NCBI RefSeq assembly: GCF_014349105.1
Contig: NZ_JACSJI010000008.1
Location: 1-64,000, forward strand
Length of the DNA: 64,000 nt
Reading direction: 5' to 3'
From: Caulobacter sp. 17J80-11
GTDB taxonomy: Bacteria; Pseudomonadota; Alphaproteobacteria; Caulobacterales; Caulobacteraceae
The position numbers and the translations under genes were made by a program. The notes under the pieces were generated by a model. That model was given only the letters and a program-made list of their open reading frames with translations. It did not search any database and had not been told where the DNA came from. Of the stretch, positions 1 to 9,650 are shown piece after piece. Each line of letters opens with the position of its first letter. Within the stretch, counting starts at the first letter, position 1.

Positions 1-1
1 C

Positions 2-610
2 TGGGACGGCCGCGGCGGCGACCGTGACGGGCGTTCGGACGGGCGCACCGACGGACGGGGCGGCGGCCAGGGCGGCGATCGCGACGGACGCTGGGACGGC
101 CGCGGCGGCGACCGTGACGGGCGCGGCGGCGATCGCGACGGGCGCTGGGACGGACGCAACGACGGCCGCAACGACGGACGCTGGGACGATCGGCGCGACG
201 ATCATCGCGGCGGCGACCGCGACGGCCGCTGGGACGGTCGCGACCATCGCGACGACGACCGCTGGAACGACGGCCGCGGCGGCGGGCGCGGCGAATGGCA
301 CTACAGCCGCTCGAACCGCAACTGGTGGCGCGGCAATCCGCGCTTCCGCGACTACAACGGCGCGCGCGCCGGCTTCTGGTTCGCGCCGGGCTACGGCTAT
401 CTGTCCTACCCGCGGGACTACCGCCACCACGCGTGGCGCCGCGGCGAGTACCTGCCGCGCTACTACTTCCGTTACCGGGTCTACGATCCGTACATGTACG
501 GCGCCCGTCCGGCCCCTCCGGGCTACGTCTGGGTCCACTGCGACAACGACCTGGTCCTGATCAGCCTGGCCACCGGCCTGATCCTGGACGTGCTGTTCGA
601 CCTGTATTGA
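2..610 (+). CDS. RcnB-like protein, 5' end outside the window
   Basis: The frame is open from base 2 and ends at TGA 608-610; the start lies upstream of the window. The first ~90 codons are low complexity, built from Asp, Gly, Arg, Asn and Trp in repeats such as RWDGR and GGDRDGR. The remaining ~110 residues are rich in Tyr, Arg and Trp (for example SRSNRNWWRGN) and end with PPGYVWVHCDNDLVLISL and a hydrophobic tail DVLFDLY. That ending is typical of the RcnB family (DUF of periplasmic Ni/Co-homeostasis proteins), although most such proteins in Alphaproteobacteria have no proven metal role. No signal peptide can be seen because the N-terminus is missing. The repeats make the exact coding of the 5' half sensitive to assembly error. 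Family assignment is fairly firm, function is not. Confidence 0.75.
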   Translation, partial: WDGRGGDRDGRSDGRTDGRGGGQGGDRDGRWDGRGGDRDGRGGDRDGRWDGRNDGRNDGRWDDRRDDHRGGDRDGRWDGRDHRDDDRWNDGRGGGRGEWHYSRSNRNWWRGNPRFRDYNGARAGFWFAPGYGYLSYPRDYRHHAWRRGEYLPRYYFRYRVYDPYMYGARPAPPGYVWVHCDNDLVLISLATGLILDVLFDLY

Positions 611-630
611 GGAGAACGTCGTTATTCACG

Positions 631-673
631 GAGGCGAGAGTTTCGCCACATTTGTGCCTCGAAACTCCCGCTC
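631..673 (+). other. Imperfect stem-loop in the 3' region of the RcnB-like gene
   Basis: Bases 631-645 can pair with 660-673 (core GAGTTTCG/CGAAACTC), and the loop itself contains CACA/TGTG. It lies between the stop codon at 610 and a strong terminator at 705. It could be part of the mRNA 3' end or of an independent small RNA ending at ~738. No promoter was identified. Confidence 0.4.
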
Positions 674-704
674 ACTGTGATCACTCACGTTGGATCACTT
701 CTTC

Positions 705-738
705 GCCCCGCGGCCTCCACCGCGGGGCTTTTTCTTTT
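705..738 (+). terminator. Rho-independent terminator after the RcnB-like gene
   Basis: A perfect 9-bp stem GCCCCGCGG/CCGCGGGGC (705-713 with 720-728), 6-base loop, is followed by CTTTTTCTTTT. This is the clearest intrinsic terminator on the left side of the window and acts on rightward transcripts. Confidence 0.85.
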
Positions 739-987
739 CCGACGGAGGTTTGGGCGGCGGAAAGGGTGAGATTCGCCCCGCGGCGGGGGAATCGACGGTT
801 CAGTCAGCCCGCCAGCGAAGACGACCCACACGAACAGCAACACGGGCCCGAGCACCACCGCGCCGCCGACCGCAAGGCCAGTCCGAGGCCCAGGCGGCAG
901 ACCTTCGGTGGAACAACCGCTCCGCCCGCCTCAGCCGGCGGGCAGCGGGCGGCCCAGCCGCTGGCTGACTTCACGCGCGTCGTAGAT
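739..987. other. Gene-free stretch between terminator and gatB
   Basis: No supported gene. On the minus strand one short frame (about 960 to 770) would encode a single hydrophobic helix (AVVLGPVLLFVWVVFAGG), but it has no ATG/GTG/TTG start ahead of the helix and runs into the terminator hairpin, so it is not called. Confidence 0.4.
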
Positions 988-1018
988 CGCCTCCCCCTCC
1001 CGCCCGGGAGAGGGAGGC
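988..1018. repeat. Type A hairpin (single arm) after gatB
   Basis: CCTCCCCCTCCC and GGGAGAGGGAGG face each other around CGCC. This is the terminal hairpin of the type A family found at 11 places in the window. Here it sits just 3' of gatB and may serve as its transcription end. Confidence 0.7.
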
Positions 1019-1026
1019 GCTGAGCC

Positions 1027-2535
1027 TCAAACGCCCAGCTTGGCCTTCAGGATGTCGTTGACCGCCGCCGGGTTGGCCTTGCCGCCGGTGGCCTTCATGA
1101 CCTGGCCGACGAACCAGCCCAGGGCCTGCGGCTTGTCCTTCACCGCTTCGACCTTGTCCGGGTTGGCGGCCATGATCTGGTCGATGGCGGCCTCGATGGC
1201 GCCGGTGTCGGTCACCTGCACCAGGCCGTGCTTCTCGACCACGGCCTTGGGCGAGCCTTCGCCGGCCCAGACGTAGTCGAACACCTGCTTGGCGATCTTG
1301 GACGAGATGGTGCCGTCCTCGATCAGGGCGACCAGCTCGGCGATGTGCTCGGGCGGGACCGGGCTGTCCTCGATGTCGTGGCCGTCCTTGGTCAGGCGGG
1401 CCAGCAGCTCGTTGGTGGTCCAGTTGGCGACCAGCTTGGCGTCGCGGCCGACGGCGGCCTTCTCGTAGAAGTCGGCCCGCGCCTGCTCGGAGATCAGCAC
1501 GTTGGCGTCGTAGGACGACAGGCCGTACTGGCTCATGAACCGGCGGCGCTTGTCGTCCGGCAGCTCGGGCAGGCTCTTTTTGATCTCCTCGATCCACGCG
1601 TCCTCGACGACCAGCGGCAGCAGGTCCGGGTCGGGGAAGTAGCGGTAGTCGTGCGCCTCTTCCTTGGAGCGCATGGAGCGGGTCTCGCCCTTGGTCGGGT
1701 CGAACAGGCGGGTCTCCTGCAGGACCTTGCCGCCGTCCTCGATGATCTCGATCTGGCGGCGCGCCTCGTACTCGACGGCGGCGCGCATGAAGCGGAACGA
1801 GTTGACGTTCTTGATCTCGCAGCGCGTGCCCAGGTGCTTGAAGGAACCGGTCTCGCGATACTTCTCGTAGTCGCCGGGGCGGCAGACCGACACGTTCACG
1901 TCGGCGCGCAGGTTGCCCTTCTCCATGTCGCCGTCGCAGGTGCCGAGGTAGATCAGGATCGTGCGCAGCTTCTGCACGTAGGCGGTCGCCTCCTCGGCCG
2001 AACGCATGTCCGGGCGCGAGACGATCTCCATCAGCGCCGTGCCGGCCCGGTTCAGGTCGACGAAGCTCTCGGTCGGCGACAGGTCGTGGATCAGCTTGCC
2101 GGCGTCCTGCTCCAGGTGCAGGCGCTCGATGCGCACGGTGAAGAAGGAGCCGTCCTCGCGCTCCACCTCGACCTCGCCCTCGCCGACGATCGGCTCGTCG
2201 AACTGGCTGATCTGATAGCCCTGCGGCAGGTCGGCGTAGAAGTAGTTCTTCCGCGCGAACCGGCTCTTCCTGTTGATCTGCGCCTTCAGGCCCAGGCCCG
2301 TGCGCACCGCCTGCTCGACGCAGAAGCGGTTCAGCACCGGCAGCATGCCCGGCATGGCGGCGTCGACGAGCGAGACCTGCTCGTTCGGCCCCGCGCCGAA
2401 GCCGACCGCCGCCCCGGAGAACAGCTTCGACTTCGACGACACCTGGGCGTGCACCTCCAGCCCGATGACGATCTCCCAGAGGCCGGTGCGGCCCTGGATC
2501 TGTTTGGATTCACGTTCGGCGACGGTATCAGTCAT
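1027..2535 (-). CDS. gatB: Asp-tRNA(Asn)/Glu-tRNA(Gln) amidotransferase subunit B
   Basis: 502 residues. GatB binds the misacylated tRNA and, with GatA and GatC, converts Glu-tRNA(Gln) or Asp-tRNA(Asn) to the correct aminoacyl-tRNA in the cytoplasm using ammonia from GatA. The N-terminal GatB signature [17 protein letters not shown] is near residue 24, and the C-terminal ~150 residues form the YqeY-like tRNA-binding tail, ending [19 protein letters not shown]. The ATG at 2535 is preferred because GAGAAG lies 7 bases ahead. An ATG at 2547 would add four residues and begins inside a type A repeat. The gene overlaps the 3' end of the DUF559 nuclease gene by 8 bases. In most bacteria gatA and gatB are adjacent; here they are separated by ~635 bp. 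Confidence 0.97.
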   Translation of the reverse strand: MTDTVAERESKQIQGRTGLWEIVIGLEVHAQVSSKSKLFSGAAVGFGAGPNEQVSLVDAAMPGMLPVLNRFCVEQAVRTGLGLKAQINRKSRFARKNYFYADLPQGYQISQFDEPIVGEGEVEVEREDGSFFTVRIERLHLEQDAGKLIHDLSPTESFVDLNRAGTALMEIVSRPDMRSAEEATAYVQKLRTILIYLGTCDGDMEKGNLRADVNVSVCRPGDYEKYRETGSFKHLGTRCEIKNVNSFRFMRAAVEYEARRQIEIIEDGGKVLQETRLFDPTKGETRSMRSKEEAHDYRYFPDPDLLPLVVEDAWIEEIKKSLPELPDDKRRRFMSQYGLSSYDANVLISEQARADFYEKAAVGRDAKLVANWTTNELLARLTKDGHDIEDSPVPPEHIAELVALIEDGTISSKIAKQVFDYVWAGEGSPKAVVEKHGLVQVTDTGAIEAAIDQIMAANPDKVEAVKDKPQALGWFVGQVMKATGGKANPAAVNDILKAKLGV

Positions 2536-2950
2536 GCGTCTTCTCATACCCCTCTCCCGGAGGGAGAGGGAGGGGCCCGCGCGAAAGCGCGGGAGGGTGA
2601 GGGGTTACGCGGCCGGCCGATCTGGCCCCACGCAGAATCTCGTCGACGACCTTATGCGGTTCGCCGAACACGTCGTCATTGCGAAACCGGAGCACGTGCC
2701 AGCCCGCGGCTTCGATTTCCTGTTGGCGGAGGTGGTCGTAGGTGACCGCCTCGTCGCGATCGTGCACGCCGCCGTCCAGCTCGATCACCAGCCGCGCAGA
2801 AGCGCAGGCGAAGTCGGCGAAGTACCGCCCGATCGGGTGCTGGCGGCGGAACTTCAAACCGTCGAGCCGGCCGCCGCGCAGCAGCTTCCACAGCGCCGCC
2901 TCGGCGAGCGTCTGGGACTGTCGCAACGAGCGGGCGCGGTCCGTGCTCAC
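2528..2950 (-). CDS. DUF559 endonuclease-domain protein
   Basis: 140 residues, GTG start at 2950. The DUF559 core (a Vsr/restriction-endonuclease-like fold) spans about residues 10-105: [30 protein letters not shown] and the later [10 protein letters not shown] motif, with the E/D and R/Q residues expected of the nuclease site. Substrate unknown. The last ~28 residues ([20 protein letters not shown] then YEKTHD) are simply a translation of the type A repeat at 2549-2613. The GGGAGAAGGGAA ahead of the start comes from the type A copy at 2949. The gene therefore looks inserted, together with its repeats, between gatA and gatB, and ends with an 8-base overlap into gatB. Family assignment is firm; the role is inferred only. 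Confidence 0.85.
   Translation of the reverse strand: MSTDRARSLRQSQTLAEAALWKLLRGGRLDGLKFRRQHPIGRYFADFACASARLVIELDGGVHDRDEAVTYDHLRQQEIEAAGWHVLRFRNDDVFGEPHKVVDEILRGARSAGRVTPHPPALSRGPLPLPPGEGYEKTHD
2549..2613. repeat. Type A palindromic element, copy 2 (half unit)
   Basis: It contains the hairpin CCCTCTCCC-GGA-GGGAGAGGG, then GGGCCCGCGCG-AAAG-CGCGGGAGGGTGAGGGGTTACG. It is in the same orientation as the left half of the copy at 2949. Read on the minus strand it encodes the C-terminal ~28 residues of the DUF559 protein. Confidence 0.85.
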
Positions 2951-3168
2951 TTCCCTTCTCCCAGCGGGAGAAGGACGGTCCCCGCGCCCCGGAGCGCAGC
3001 GGAGGTCCGCGCGGGAGGATGAGGGGTTACGGAGGCGGACGCCGCCGGACGCGGCCGGAAAAGCTTCATCGACGCTTGCGTCACGTCCTGCCCCCTCCCG
3101 TGTCCCTCACCCTCCCACGCCGCTCCGCGGCGCGGGCCCCTCCCTCTCCCGACCGGGAGAGGGATTCA
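2949..3168. repeat. Type A composite palindromic element, copy 3 (full)
   Basis: Left half: hairpin CCTTCTCCC-AGC-GGGAGAAGG and a GC-rich stretch ending GGGAGGATGAGGGGTTACGG. Right half, inverted: TCCCTCACCCTCCCACGCCGC, then GGGCCCCTCCCTCTCCCGAC-CGGGAGAGGG. It lies between the DUF559 start and gatA and ends 2 bases before the gatA stop. Confidence 0.85.
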
Positions 3169-3170
3169 GA

Positions 3171-4645
<1,475 letters not shown>

Positions 4646-4646
<1 letters not shown>

Positions 4647-4933
4647 TATTCGACCACCTTCGGCACGACGAAGAAGCCGTCGGCGCTCTTCGGCGCGTTG
4701 GCCAGCACCTTGGCCGGATCGCCGCCGGCGGTGACCTCGTCCTCGCGCAGGGGCTGGGTGGCTTCGACCGCCGTGGTCATCGGCTCGACGCCCTGGACGT
4801 CCACCTCGTTCAGCTGCTCGATCCAGGCCAGGATTCCGTTCAGCTCCTGGGCGAGCGCCTCCAGCCGGTCTTCCGGCTCGGCGACACGGGCGAGATGCGC
4901 GACCTTGCGGACGGTCGCGGCGTCGATGGCCAT
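4646..4933 (-). CDS. gatC: Asp-tRNA(Asn)/Glu-tRNA(Gln) amidotransferase subunit C
   Basis: 95 residues, the usual GatC size. GatC wraps around the GatA-GatB interface and stabilises the complex. Typical features are [20 protein letters not shown] at the N-terminus, the [21 protein letters not shown] segment and the closing [10 protein letters not shown]. It is first in the minus-strand gatC-gatA-(DUF559)-gatB operon; GGAGAGGGCC lies directly ahead of the ATG. Confidence 0.95.
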
Positions 4934-5002
4934 CGGCCCTCTCCATACAGATTCAGCCGATCCGGTTAGCCGGGGGGTGGGACGGTTGGCAAGGGCTGAC
5001 TG

Positions 5003-5189
5003 TCCTTCTCCCGGCGGGAGAAGGACGGGCCCCGCGCGCCGGAGCGCGAAAGCGCGGCGGCCCGCGTGCGAGGATGAGGGGTTACAGACGGCGGCGGCCC
5101 TGGCGCAAGGTCCTGCGCCCTCCCGTGTCCCTCACCCTCCCACGCGGCTTCGCCGCGCGGGCCCCTCCCTCTCCCGACCGGGAGAGGGA
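5003..5189. repeat. Type A composite palindromic element, copy 4 (full)
   Basis: It fills most of the ~300-bp gap between gatC and ruvX, whose starts diverge. It begins CCTTCTCCC-GGC-GGGAGAAGG, has GAGGATGAGGGGTTACAG and TCCCTCACCCTCCCACGCGG in the middle, and ends CCCTCTCCCGACCGGGAGAGGG. Promoters for both genes must lie inside it or in the ~40-70 bp at its sides; none is obvious. Confidence 0.85.
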
Positions 5190-5232
5190 TCATCGCTTGC
5201 CCTGCCCCGACTCCCGCTATACCCGCCGCACC

Positions 5233-5706
5233 ATGGCCGTCGTCGATCTCCTGGACCTCCCCGCCGCCACGCCGGCGAACACGCCGCTGCTGGGCCTCGA
5301 CCTCGGCGAGAAGACCATCGGCGTGGCGGTCTCCGACGCCACCCGGATGATCGCCAGCCCGTTCGAGCTGATCCGCAAGACCAAGTTCACCCACGAGGCC
5401 GAACGGCTGTTCGCGATCATGGCCGAGCGCGGCGCCGCGGGGATAGTCATCGGCCTGCCGATGAACATGGACGGCACCGAGGGCCCGCGCGCCCAGTCCT
5501 GCCGGGCCTTCGCGCGCAACCTGAACCGGCTGCGCGACGTGCCGGTGGCCTTCTGGGACGAGCGGCTGTCGACCTCGGCGGTGAACCGCTTCCTGATCGA
5601 GCAGATGGACATGACCCGCGCCCGCCGGGCCGAGGTCGTCGACCGCAACGCCGCCGCCTACATCCTGCAAGGCGCCCTGGACCGCATGCGGGACGCCGCC
5701 CAGTGA
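5233..5706 (+). CDS. ruvX: Putative Holliday junction resolvase / pre-16S rRNA nuclease RuvX (YqgF)
   Basis: 157 residues with an RNase H-like fold. YqgF trims the 5' end of pre-16S rRNA in E. coli; a Holliday-junction role was first proposed by similarity to RuvC. Motifs: LLGLDLGEKTIGVAVSD near residue 19 (first catalytic Asp), IVIGLPMNMDGTEGPRAQ in the middle, and WDERLSTSAVNR then VVDRNAAAYILQ at the end (the remaining acidic residues). The ATG at 5233 is the first in frame before the conserved core. Its TGA overlaps the GTG start of the downstream transporter (GTGA). Confidence 0.93.
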   Translation: MAVVDLLDLPAATPANTPLLGLDLGEKTIGVAVSDATRMIASPFELIRKTKFTHEAERLFAIMAERGAAGIVIGLPMNMDGTEGPRAQSCRAFARNLNRLRDVPVAFWDERLSTSAVNRFLIEQMDMTRARRAEVVDRNAAAYILQGALDRMRDAAQ

Positions 5707-6626
5707 TCGCCATCCTGATGGGGGTCCTCCCCGTCTTCGCCCTGATCGCGCTGGGCTACTTCCTGAAGCGCTCCGGCTTCCTGCCGCTGGAGCTGTGGGG
5801 CCCGATCGAGCGGCTGTCGATCCACGTGCTCTATCCCGGCTTCCTGATCCCGGCGATCTGGAAGGCCGACATGTCGGGCGGCTCGGCGGGCGCCGCGGCG
5901 CTGGCGGCGGTCACCGCCGTGATCGTCATCGGCGTGGTCACCGTGGCCCTCCGTCCGCTGATGAAGATCGACGGCCCGGCCTTCACCTCGGTGTTCCAGG
6001 GGGCGATCCGCTGGAACTCCTTCGTCTTCCTGCCGGTGATCCAGGCGGTGTTCGGCCAGCCGGGGCTGGCCCTGTCGGCGGTGATCATCGGGGCGCTGAT
6101 CCCGGTCGTGAACATCCTGTGCGTGCTGGTCATGGTGCGCTGGGGCGAAGGCCAGGGCGGGACCTCGCCCAAGGCCGTGGCCAGGGCCATGCTGCAGAAC
6201 CCGATCCTGGTCGCCTGCCTGACCGGCCTGGCGCTCAACCTGACCGGCGTGCCGCCGATCCCGGGCGTGTTCGAAACCCTGCAGCTGCTGGGCGACGCCG
6301 CCCTGCCGCTGGGCCTGATCATCGCCGGCGCGGGCCTCAGCTTCACCTACGCCGCCAGGCGGCCGTGGACGCTGGGCCTGACCTCGGCGGCCAAGGTGCT
6401 GCTGATGCCGCCGCTGATGTGGGGCCTGTGCCGGCTCTACGGCGGCGACGACCTGGCCCAGGGCGTGGCCCTGCTGTGCGGCGCGGCGCCCGGGGCGGCC
6501 GCCTCCTACGTGCTGGCCCGCCAGATGGGCGGCGACGCCCCGCTGATGGCCGGCATCGTCGCCCTGACCACGGTCACCAGCGCGCTGACCATCCCGCTGT
6601 TCCTGACCGCCTTCCACTTCGCCTGA
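5703..6626 (+). CDS. AEC-family (auxin efflux carrier-like) transporter
   Basis: 307 residues, inner membrane, about ten hydrophobic segments in two sets of five. It begins MIAILMGVLPVFALIALGYF, with LKRSGFLP just after, as is usual for AEC permeases, and has the C-terminal half GDAALPLGLIIAGAGLSF that matches the family's second repeat. Members export malonate, malate or similar small carboxylates; the substrate here is unknown. The GTG at 5703 overlaps the ruvX stop by 4 bases, indicating coupled translation. Confidence 0.88.
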   Translation: MIAILMGVLPVFALIALGYFLKRSGFLPLELWGPIERLSIHVLYPGFLIPAIWKADMSGGSAGAAALAAVTAVIVIGVVTVALRPLMKIDGPAFTSVFQGAIRWNSFVFLPVIQAVFGQPGLALSAVIIGALIPVVNILCVLVMVRWGEGQGGTSPKAVARAMLQNPILVACLTGLALNLTGVPPIPGVFETLQLLGDAALPLGLIIAGAGLSFTYAARRPWTLGLTSAAKVLLMPPLMWGLCRLYGGDDLAQGVALLCGAAPGAAASYVLARQMGGDAPLMAGIVALTTVTSALTIPLFLTAFHFA

Positions 6627-6690
6627 AGCTGCGAGCGGGAACACTTCACGGCACAGCGAAATTGTAGGCGGCCATCCAGCCGAGGTCGCG

Positions 6691-6933
6691 ATGCAACTCC
6701 CGCCCGAGCCCCTGGTCCCCGCCGCCAGCCTGATCACCGCCACGCCGGAAGAAGGCCGCGCGCTGGCCCTCATGCTGGCCCGTCACTCGATCCACGCGAT
6801 GCAGAAGGAGGTGGACGTCCTCAAGGCCGGCCGCGTGCGCTACGCCAACGACCCGCTCGGCCTGATCGCCGCCAGCCACGTCGTCGCCGTCGAGTTCGCG
6901 ACCATCGCCGCCGCCAACAACTACTGGCGCTGA
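6691..6933 (+). CDS. Small hypothetical protein
   Basis: 80 residues, starting MQLPPEPLVPAASLITATPE and ending FATIAAANNYWR. GAGGT lies 6 bases before the ATG. No signal peptide or membrane segment; the middle (EEGRALALMLARHSIHAMQK) could form an amphipathic helix. I do not recognise the family. It follows the transporter by 64 bases on the same strand. The opposite frame at 6646-6879 is treated as a shadow. Confidence 0.6.
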   Translation: MQLPPEPLVPAASLITATPEEGRALALMLARHSIHAMQKEVDVLKAGRVRYANDPLGLIAASHVVAVEFATIAAANNYWR

Positions 6934-6979
6934 GATCGCCGCTTACGACGACCACGCCCGCGTCGACCTACGGTTTGAC

Positions 6980-7726
6980 CTATTCAGGGCTGGGTTCGCC
7001 GGTGGTGCTGCGCACCGTCGTGATCCCCGACGGGGCCATGCCGGCGCGCGCCTTTGCGACATACTCCAGCTCGCCAAGCGCGCCCTTATGGCCGGGCTGA
7101 AGCTTGAGCGAGTCGCGATAGGCCGCCTCCGCCTCCTCCAGCCGCCCCATTTCGATCAGGGTGAACCCCCGCGTGCGCAGCAGCCGGGCGCGATCGAGCG
7201 CGTCCATCCAGGTGTTCTCGCCGAGCGCCCGGTCGATCACGGCCAGGCTTTCCGCGTTTCGCCCAAGCCGGCTCAGGGCGAGCGCGGCCTCGCTGACCAG
7301 CTCCGTATTGAGGGGCTCCAACCGCAAGCCCACGCTCAGCGCCTTCTCGGCGGCGGCGAAGTCCTGGATCTCGACGTAGAAAGAGCCGGCCATCATGCTG
7401 GCCTCGGAATACGGCGAGGGCCGCCACTCGACCCCGCATTCAACCGTGACGCCTCGCGCAGCACCACGGTTTCGCCGCACAGTTCCACGTAGTTGAGCTT
7501 GTCGGGCGCGTGGCTCAGCACCTCTTCGAGGCCCGCGACGTGCGCCTTCAACCGCGGGGAAGTCGCCCTTGTCGAAGGCGTCGGTGCTCTCGCCCACGAT
7601 GGTGGCGTCGCGCGCGTAGACCGCGCCCTCCGGCGTGCAGGCGGCCATGCCCTCACCGGCCGCCGCGGCCCCTGTCGCCACCGCCGTCGTCGCCAGCAGG
7701 GCCGCCGCAAAGACACTCAACTTCAT
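6980..7726 (-). CDS. Periplasmic TPR-repeat protein with two compensating frameshifts
   Basis: The frame from ATG 7726 is open to the TGA at 6980 (248 codons). It begins with a signal peptide MKLSVFAAALLATTAVATG and a cleavage region AAAAGE. The last ~120 residues contain tetratricopeptide-like helices (AAEKALSVGLRLEPLNTELV, LEEAEAAYRDSLKLQPGHKG). Between ~7558 and ~7450 the true protein appears to lie in another frame: the text LKAHVAGLEEVLSHAPDK and LNYVELCGETVVLREA reads naturally there, while the straight frame gives Arg-rich nonsense. One extra base in the G run 7556-7559 and one missing base near 7449-7452 would restore a continuous protein. Either sequencing errors or a real double shift; function unknown. 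Confidence 0.65.
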   Translation of the reverse strand: MKLSVFAAALLATTAVATGAAAAGEGMAACTPEGAVYARDATIVGESTDAFDKGDFPAVEGARRGPRRGAEPRARQAQLRGTVRRNRGAARGVTVECGVEWRPSPYSEASMMAGSFYVEIQDFAAAEKALSVGLRLEPLNTELVSEAALALSRLGRNAESLAVIDRALGENTWMDALDRARLLRTRGFTLIEMGRLEEAEAAYRDSLKLQPGHKGALGELEYVAKARAGMAPSGITTVRSTTGEPSPE

Positions 7727-7897
7727 AACGAACCCCCTCGTCTTCCAGCGCAGCAAGTCGAGGCGGACCGCCAGCGCCTGTCCCGCTTCACTCCGCGGTT
7801 CGCCCTGAGGGGTTTTCCGGAGCCGGTTCGGGGTTCTTCCGGATTTGGCGGCTCGCGGATCTTTCCTAGGCTCCGGCCCGGGTCTGGAGGATCCGGG

Positions 7898-8632
7898 ATG
7901 AACCTGAGGCTGGCTTCGCTCCTGTTGCTGGCCGCGGCGCTGGCGTCGTGCCGCGAGCCCAATTCGAACGGCCGCGAGAAAGGACCGTTCGGCGAGTTCG
8001 CGGCGCGGGGCGAACGGGCCTTCTCGGCCGTCTCCGGCCGCGGCGGCGACTATTACGACGAGAGCGTCAGCCCCTACGAACGCGGCATCCGCGACGGCCT
8101 GCGCGACGCCGAGTTCAATCGCGACGAACGCAGCGCCGCCTACCGCCGCGGCTACGACGCCGGCCGGCGCGAACTGCAGCGCGACCGGCAGGCCTACCAG
8201 GCCAACGACAACTATTACGACGACCGGTACGCGACGCGCGGCACGACCCGCGCGCGGGCCCGGGCCACCGACTACGCCTCGGACACCTACGGCTACGGCC
8301 CCAGCAGCTACGGCTACGGCGACAGCCGCTCGGACTACGCCACCGGCTATTCCAGCCGCGACGACTACTATTCGAGCAACGGCGCCAGCACCGACTATCG
8401 CCGGGTGACGGCAGGGGCCAGCGTCGGCTCCCGCGGCGTGCCCAGCGGCGGCATGCGCGCCTGCGCCGACGAGGTCGAGCGCGTGTTCGGCCTGCGCCAG
8501 GGCAGCGCCCAGCCGGTCAGCGCGCGGCCCCGCGACAACGGCGGCTACGAGGTCGACGTCCGCGCCAGCGGCCGCTACGCCGTCTGCCGGCTCAACGCCG
8601 ACGGCCGGGTGAAGGGCGTGGACGAGCGCTAG
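7898..8632 (+). CDS. Putative lipoprotein, Tyr/Arg/Asp-rich
   Basis: 244 residues. The N-terminus MNLRLASLLLLAAALASC ends in a lipobox with Cys18, so the mature protein should be lipidated. The middle (about residues 40-165) is low complexity and rich in Tyr, Asp, Arg and Ser (YGYGPSSYGYGD, SSRDDYYSSN). The last ~60 residues look folded (RACADEVERVFGLRQGSAQP, then YEVDVRASGRYAVCRLNADG) with two Cys that could pair. GGAGGATCCGGG precedes the ATG. The stop codon shares the 4-base CTAG with the convergent cioB-type gene. Function unknown. Confidence 0.8.
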   Translation: MNLRLASLLLLAAALASCREPNSNGREKGPFGEFAARGERAFSAVSGRGGDYYDESVSPYERGIRDGLRDAEFNRDERSAAYRRGYDAGRRELQRDRQAYQANDNYYDDRYATRGTTRARARATDYASDTYGYGPSSYGYGDSRSDYATGYSSRDDYYSSNGASTDYRRVTAGASVGSRGVPSGGMRACADEVERVFGLRQGSAQPVSARPRDNGGYEVDVRASGRYAVCRLNADGRVKGVDER

Positions 8633-9648
8633 CGCCCGCCGCGCGCCACACCGACATGACCCCGGTCGGTCTTGCCGCGGAAGATCCAGTACTTGCCGGC
8701 GGTGTAGACCGCGATCAGCGGCAGCACGACGACGCCGGCGAAGAGGAAGAACCCTAGCGCCTGATCCGGCGCGGCGGCGTCGCCGACGGTGACAGCATAG
8801 GGGACCATGTACGGCCAGAACATCACGCCCAGCGTCAGGAAGGCCGTGACGAAGAACACCGCCGCCATGGCCATCGGCACGGTCTCGCGTCGGGCGCGTG
8901 CGCCGAGCAGCACGCCCAGCAGGGCCAGAACGCTGAGGATCGGGAAGGCCACGCCCCAGCCGCTCAGCCGGCGCGCGCCCTGAGCGGCGTCCGGATCGAT
9001 GGTCAGGCTCCACACGAAGGCCAGGCCGAGGATCATGAACACGCCCGCGACCAGCCACGGAATGCGAGCGTACGACCAAGCCTGCAGGGCGCCCTCGGTC
9101 TTCAGCACCATCCAGCAGGCCCCCAGCAGGGCGTAGCCCAGCACCAGGCCGATCCCGGTCAGGACCGGGAAGCCGTGCACCCAGCTGAAGGCGCCGCCGG
9201 CGAACTGCATGTTCTCGACCGGCACGCCCCGCATCATCGCCCCCACCGCCGCGCCCTGGGCGAAGGCGACCAGGGTCGAGCCGTAGGCGAAGCCCGCGTC
9301 CCACAGCCAGCGCATCCGGTGGCTGCGATAGCGGAACTCGAAGGCGACGCCGCGGAAGATCAGCCCGACCAGCATCAGCAGCACGGGCATGTAGAAGGCG
9401 CCCATCAGCACCGCGTAGGCGGCCGGAAAGGCCGCGAACAGGCTCGCGCCCACCACCACCAGCCAGGTCTCGTTGCCGTCCCAGAACGGCGCGACGCTGC
9501 CCATCATCTCGGCGCGCCGGGCCTCGTCGCGAGTCGTGCCGAACAGGACGCCCACCCCGATGTCGAAGCCGTCGAGGATCACGTAGGCCACGATCGCCAG
9601 CGCGATCACCCCGGCCCAGAACAGGGCGAGCGGGCTCGGATCCACCAT
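8629..9648 (-). CDS. cydB: Cytochrome bd-type quinol oxidase subunit II (CioB/CydB)
   Basis: 339 residues, inner membrane, about eight or nine helices. It is the smaller partner of the bd-type oxidase that reduces O2 to water with electrons from ubiquinol and does not pump protons. Family features include YVILDGFDIGVGVLFG near the N-terminus, PFWDGNETWLVVVGASLFAA, and YWIFRGKTDRGHVG at the end. The ATG at 9648 lies 2 bases after the subunit I stop. Its TAG overlaps the stop of the convergent lipoprotein gene in a shared CTAG. Confidence 0.94.
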   Translation of the reverse strand: MVDPSPLALFWAGVIALAIVAYVILDGFDIGVGVLFGTTRDEARRAEMMGSVAPFWDGNETWLVVVGASLFAAFPAAYAVLMGAFYMPVLLMLVGLIFRGVAFEFRYRSHRMRWLWDAGFAYGSTLVAFAQGAAVGAMMRGVPVENMQFAGGAFSWVHGFPVLTGIGLVLGYALLGACWMVLKTEGALQAWSYARIPWLVAGVFMILGLAFVWSLTIDPDAAQGARRLSGWGVAFPILSVLALLGVLLGARARRETVPMAMAAVFFVTAFLTLGVMFWPYMVPYAVTVGDAAAPDQALGFFLFAGVVVLPLIAVYTAGKYWIFRGKTDRGHVGVARGGR

Positions 9649-9650
9649 GG

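Noticed and set aside
770-960. Possible small membrane protein on the minus strand
   Set aside because: One good hydrophobic helix but no usable start codon ahead of it, and the frame runs into a terminator.
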